Below, one piece after another: positions 60,890-64,000 of a stretch of 64,000 nucleotides of DNA. The notes beneath the pieces are model-generated. The model was not told the DNA's origin, made no database searches, and was given only the letters and a program-made list of their open reading frames with translations. Both the position numbers and the translations under genes were made by a program. Location of the stretch: assembly GCA_016717005.1 (NCBI GenBank), contig JADJUF010000037.1, positions 186,001 through 250,000 of the forward strand. Direction: 5' to 3'. The stretch's first letter is position 1. Each line of letters opens with the position of its first letter. The DNA comes from Myxococcales bacterium. Lineage in GTDB: Bacteria; Myxococcota_A; Polyangia; Haliangiales; Haliangiaceae.

Positions 60890-61065
60890 CTGCGGTCGGC
60901 GGCGCGGTCGGCGCAGTCGGCGTCGTGGGCGCGGGCGGCGTCGTCGGCGCGGTCGGCGTCGTCGGCGCGGTCGGCGCAGTCGGCGTCGTGGGCGCGGGCG
61001 GCGTCGTGGGTGCGGTCGGCGTCGTGGGCGCGGGCGGCGTCGTCGGCGCGGTCGGCGCGGTCAGC
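60890..61065. repeat. GGCGTCGTGGGCGCGG-type repeat upstream of the SDR
   Basis: An array of 6-bp/18-bp units (GGCGCGGTCGGC, GGCGTCGTGGGCGCGGGC) in the 363-base gap between divergent genes. Open frames across it on the plus strand are Gly/Val/Ala or Arg/Ser/Ala repeats and are rejected as genes. Confidence 0.8.
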
Positions 61066-61132
61066 CCCGCGGGCGACGCGCTCGGCGCGCTCGGATGAGC
61101 GCGCGCCGCCCGACCTGCGCTACCCTGCCGCC

Positions 61133-61894
61133 ATGGATCTCGAACTGTCCGAAAAGCGGACACTGGTCGCCGGCGCCAGCCGCGGCATCGGCCGGGCGAT
61201 CGCGCTGGCCCTGGCGGGCGAGGGCGCGCGCATCGCGGCGGTGGCGCGCGGCGCCGACGATCTAGCTCGGCTGGCGGCCGAGCTGCCCGGCGCCGGCCAC
61301 GCGACCGTCGTCGCCGACGTGGTCACCGCCGCCGGCGCCACCGCCGCCGTCGACGGCGCGGTCGCGGCCCTGGGCGGCCTCGACGTGGTCGTCTGCAACG
61401 TCGGCAAGTCGTTCGCGCGCACGGTCGCCGACATGGACGACGACGACCTCGCGCGCTCGCTCGACGCCAACCTGTGGTCGGGCGCGCGCGTCGCCCGGCG
61501 CGCGATCACGCACCTGACCGCGGCCGGCGGCGGCGCGATCGTGCTGATCGCGTCGATCTGGGGCCGCGAGGCCGGCGGCTCGCCCGGGTACAACGTCGCC
61601 AAGGCCGGCGTGGTCGCGCTGGGCAAGGCCCTGGCCCGGGACCTGGCCGGCGCCAACATCCGCGTCAACACGGTCGCGCCCGGCTCGATCCTGTTCCCAG
61701 GCGGCGGCTGGGCGCGCCGCCAAGCGGCCGATCCCGAGGGCATCGCCGGGTTCGTCGCGCGCGAGCTGCCGTTCGGCCGGTTCGGCGCGCCCGAGGAGGT
61801 CGCCGACGTCGTGACGTTCCTGGCGTCGGCCCGGGCCCGCTGGGTCACCGGCGCGTGCGTCGTCGTCGACGGCGGCCAGTCGCGCGCGTTCTGA
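61133..61894 (+). CDS. Short-chain dehydrogenase/reductase (FabG-like)
   Basis: A 253-residue protein. ATG at 61133 chosen because MDLELSEKRTLVAGASRGIGRAIALALAGEG is the full Rossmann start. GGLDVVVCNVGKS follows, the catalytic Tyr-Lys is in GYNVAKAGVV and the tail WVTGACVVVDGGQ is typical. NAD(P)H-dependent; substrate unknown. It is divergent from the MFS exporter. Confidence 0.87.
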   Translation: MDLELSEKRTLVAGASRGIGRAIALALAGEGARIAAVARGADDLARLAAELPGAGHATVVADVVTAAGATAAVDGAVAALGGLDVVVCNVGKSFARTVADMDDDDLARSLDANLWSGARVARRAITHLTAAGGGAIVLIASIWGREAGGSPGYNVAKAGVVALGKALARDLAGANIRVNTVAPGSILFPGGGWARRQAADPEGIAGFVARELPFGRFGAPEEVADVVTFLASARARWVTGACVVVDGGQSRAF

Positions 61895-61917
61895 CGGGCG
61901 GCGTTCGCCGGCGGCCA

Positions 61918-62445
61918 GTCGCGCGGGCCGCGGGGGGGGGCCCCGGGGGGCGGCGCGCGCGGGGGGGGGGGGGCCGCGGCGGGGGGGGGGGCGGGGGGGG
62001 GCGGGGGGGGGGGGGGGGGCGGGCCCGCGCCGGCGCCCGCCCCGGCGGGCGGGCGGGGGGGGGCGGCCGGGGGCGGGGCGGGGGGGGCGGCGGGGGGGGG
62101 GCGGGGGGCGGCCCCGGCGGGCCCCCAGCGGCCGCACCCGCCCCAGGCCGCGGCGGGCGGGGGCGCCGGGGGCGGGGGGGGCCGGGGGGCGGCCCCCCGC
62201 GGGGGCGCAGGGCCGCGGCGGGGGGCGGGCCGGGGCGGCGGGGGGCCCCCGGGCCGGGGGGGGGGGGGGCCGGGGGGGGGGCGGGGGCCCCCCCCGGGCG
62301 CCCCGGGGGGCCGCCCGCCCCCGCGCCCGCCCCCCCCCCCCCCCGGGGGCCGCGGGGGGCCGGGCGGGGGGGGGGGGGGGGGCGCGGGGGGGGGGGGGGG
62401 GGGCCGGGGGGGGCGGGGCGCCGGGGGGGGGACGGGGACGCGGCG
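61918..62445. other. Poly-G low-complexity stretch, probably an assembly artefact
   Basis: About 500 bases dominated by runs of G (up to about 20) with scattered CCGG blocks, unlike anything else here. It contains spurious frames. Low-quality reads or a polymerase artefact is the simplest explanation; sequence after it is less reliable too. Confidence 0.8.
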
Positions 62446-62450
62446 GGCGC

Positions 62451-62885
62451 TCAACCGCGCGCGTAGCACGCGGCGTCGATCAGCTGTTCGTCGACCCGGG
62501 CCCGCGCGGCGCGCGCGCGGTGGGTCTCGATCACGCACTCGCGCAGCATCCGCAGATCGCGGACCGCGGCGGTCACCAGCCGGATGCCGGTGGTGCGGAT
62601 GAGCCCGAGCGCCCCGCCGCGCCCGGGCGGCGCTTGATCGAGACGGTCGAAGCAGACCTCGCCCCGCGCCCAGATCACCTCGTCGATCTCGGGCACCTCG
62701 AGCTCGAGCACGATCTCCCGCGGCGTCGGCCCGCCGACGTAGGGCCGCTCGAGCCGCGCCCCCTCGGGCGACAGGTCGACGACGAGGCCGGGGCGGTCGC
62801 GGCCCCCGACCAGCTCGCTGCAGAACGTCTCGACGTCGATGCGCGGCATCATCCGTCGAAGGTCGGCCCAGGAGGTGTGCGTCAT
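62451..62885 (-). CDS. PilZ-domain protein
   Basis: A 144-residue protein (ATG at 62885; a GTG-like longer start exists at 62912). The PilZ-type DLSPEGARLE motif after an RPGLVV strand, and TPREIVLELEVPEIDEVIWARGEVCF, match a single PilZ domain. PilZ proteins bind cyclic di-GMP through an RxxxR and (D/N)xSxxG; the second motif is clear (DLSPEG), the first is less clear, so binding is uncertain. Confidence 0.7.
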   Translation of the reverse strand: MTHTSWADLRRMMPRIDVETFCSELVGGRDRPGLVVDLSPEGARLERPYVGGPTPREIVLELEVPEIDEVIWARGEVCFDRLDQAPPGRGGALGLIRTTGIRLVTAAVRDLRMLRECVIETHRARAARARVDEQLIDAACYARG

Positions 62886-62989
62886 GTAGGATATTGTCCG
62901 ACGTCGGCTCATGTCGGGGCAACTAATGCGCTGAGGCGCATCGGCGCCGTGCCTTGCACCGAGGTAGCCGTGCGACGAGACTCGCCGCC

Positions 62990-63484
62990 ATGGGGTCGGG
63001 CGACCAGGCTAGCGACCTGGTCGCGGTGCTCATCCAGACGTACGGCAGGCTGATCCGCGCCGCCGTCGCGCGCGTATCTGGCCGAAAAGATGAGGATCTC
63101 GGCGACGAGATCATCTAGCGGATACCTCCAGGGCGCGCAACCATCGATCACTCCTATCTATATCGATGTGCGATCCGCTAGACCGTCCGGGGACTGCGCC
63201 GCGAGCTGGCCAGCGACGACCCCGACCTGATGATGTCGGCGGCGACGGCCGACGGCGACGGCCCGGAGCAAGGCGCCCGCGCGCGGGAGCTGGCCCAGGC
63301 CACCGAGGACGCGCTCGGACGGATGAGCGTGGACCGCGCGCTGGCGGTGCGCGCCCACCTGATCGGCTACAGCGTGGATGAGGTCATGGCCATGTACGAC
63401 TGGACCTACCAGAAGGCGCGCAACGCGATCGCCCGCGGTATGATCGACCTGCGCGCCGCGCTGGCCGAGCGAGGCTATCCGTGA
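62990..63484 (+). pseudogene. ECF-type sigma-70 factor gene with two in-frame TAG codons
   Basis: Read from the ATG at 62990, the frame gives a sigma-70 region-2 start (LVAVLIQTYGRLIRAAVARVSGRKDEDLGDEI), then TAG at 63116-63118, SYLYRCAIR, a TAG at 63179-63181, TVRGLRRELASDD and, from 63230, a region-4-like end (ALAVRAHLIGYSVDEVMAMYDWTYQKARNAI). The stops replace expected residues, e.g. Glu in SYLYRCAIRETVR. A broken gene or sequencing errors near the poly-G tract are equally likely; TAG decoding is less so. Confidence 0.7.
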
Positions 63485-64000
63485 CCACCCAGGGCGCGCA
63501 CCTCGATGACGCCACGCTCGAGCGCCTCGCGCTGGGCGAGTTCGACGCGGACGCCCGCGCCGAGGCGCTGGGGCACGTCGCCGCCTGCGCCCTGCAGCCG
63601 CCTGTGGATCGCGCTGCGAGCGGTCGCGGTCGGCGCCCGCGCGATCGACGACGACGCGCCGGTGATCGCCAGCGGGCTCGAGGGGCGGAGCGGGCGGCGA
63701 CGACGACCTGGTGGACGCGCCGCCGCTGGCGCCGCCGACCCCGGTCGTGGCCGACGAGCTGGCCGCGCGCCGGCGCCGGAACGCGTCGTGGCTGATCGCG
63801 GGCGGCGCGGTCGCGGTGGCTGCGGCCGGTGCTGCTGGTGGTGGTCCCCGCGCGACGGTCCCGCGAGGCCACCGACGGGCCGGTCCGCGGCGCGACGGCC
63901 ACGCCGCGATCGCCGCCCGCGTCGAGGCGACGGGCGGCGCCCCGCGACTCACCTGGACGCCGATCGCGGGCGTCGACGGCTACCGGATCACCGTGTACCG
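63481..64000 (+). pseudogene. Anti-sigma/FN3-like protein, fragmentary and cut by the window end
   Basis: The GTG at 63481 overlaps the sigma stop (GTGA). MTTQGAHLDDATLERLALGEFDADARAEALGHVAAC is the zf-HC2-like anti-sigma start with C in HVAAC. The frame then shifts (CSRLWIALRAVAVGARAIDDDAPVIASG is in another frame) and again in the transmembrane part (SWLIAGGAVAVAAA) and an FN3-like end (RLTWTPIAGVDGYRITVY). Several indels suggest low-quality sequence. Confidence 0.6.

Noticed and set aside
60760..61098. Gly/Val/Ala-rich collagen-like frame
   Set aside because: Pure repeat translation in a gap between divergent genes; no start site and the composition is explained by the DNA repeat.
61918..62445. 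A Gly/Pro-rich protein in the poly-G region
   Set aside because: Sequence is almost certainly unreliable; all frames are low-complexity.

Overview
The window is very GC-rich DNA (about 70-75% by eye) with the hallmarks of a predatory or soil myxobacterium (Myxococcota, probably near Haliangiales/Polyangiales). The evidence is a MYXO-CTERM sorting tail on the first protein, four Ser/Thr kinases (PEGA, TPR or proline-rich tails), a bactofilin, many lipoproteins with Cys-rich or acidic segments, an OmpA protein with thrombospondin-3 repeats, and almost no AT-rich spacers. Codon third positions are nearly all G/C, so long spurious open frames lie opposite and inside most genes; the gene list follows protein-family logic rather than frame length. 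The taxonomic call is an inference from gene content only.

Layout. 1-7.4 kb: secreted beta-helix protein, ExoD-like membrane protein, CotH-kinase lipoprotein, unknown lipoprotein, fatty-acid desaturase, deoxynucleoside kinase and a barwin/RlpA-like lipoprotein. 7.5-16.2 kb: signalling cluster on the minus strand (receiver-like/HATPase protein, PEGA Ser/Thr kinase, membrane kinase with periplasmic repeats, bactofilin) with a divergent single-domain response regulator. 16.3-17.4 kb: tandem repeats. 17.4-24 kb: four-gene outer-membrane operon (lipoprotein, lipoprotein, OmpA/TSP3, TonB receptor) behind a recognisable promoter and palindrome. 24.1-26.7 kb: three-gene envelope operon (TPR/PEGA protein, tiny Cys lipoprotein, FadL-type porin) with ATGA overlaps. 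26.8-27.35 kb: 90-bp repeats carrying a hairpin. 27.36-33 kb: STAS/zinc-ribbon/PDZ membrane protein with its HATPase partner, divergent from a periplasmic protein and another Ser/Thr kinase. 33-46.8 kb: ordinary metabolic and envelope genes (two GSTs, NrdR, a short-chain dehydrogenase, a Cys-rich lipoprotein, a TPR kinase and an alpha-oxoamine synthase).

46.8-54.9 kb is the most coherent metabolic unit: NfnA, NfnB, 2-oxoacid:ferredoxin oxidoreductase alpha and beta, and a large third protein ending in a [4Fe-4S] ferredoxin-like domain, all on the minus strand. A perfect FNR-type box and a second related palindrome lie upstream. This looks like an oxygen-controlled module coupling 2-oxoacid oxidation to ferredoxin and NAD(P)H.

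54.9-57.5 kb is a repeat island around a RAYT-type (REP-associated) tyrosine transposase: a roughly 490-bp imperfect inverted repeat, a 15-bp minisatellite, the transposase, and a roughly 60-bp minisatellite. 57.6-62 kb holds a DUF445 membrane protein, a frameshifted drug exporter and a short-chain dehydrogenase. From about 61.9 kb the sequence quality is doubtful: a 500-bp poly-G stretch, then a PilZ protein, a sigma-factor gene with two in-frame TAG codons and an anti-sigma-like gene with several frame breaks. I found no rRNA, tRNA, CRISPR array or riboswitch.
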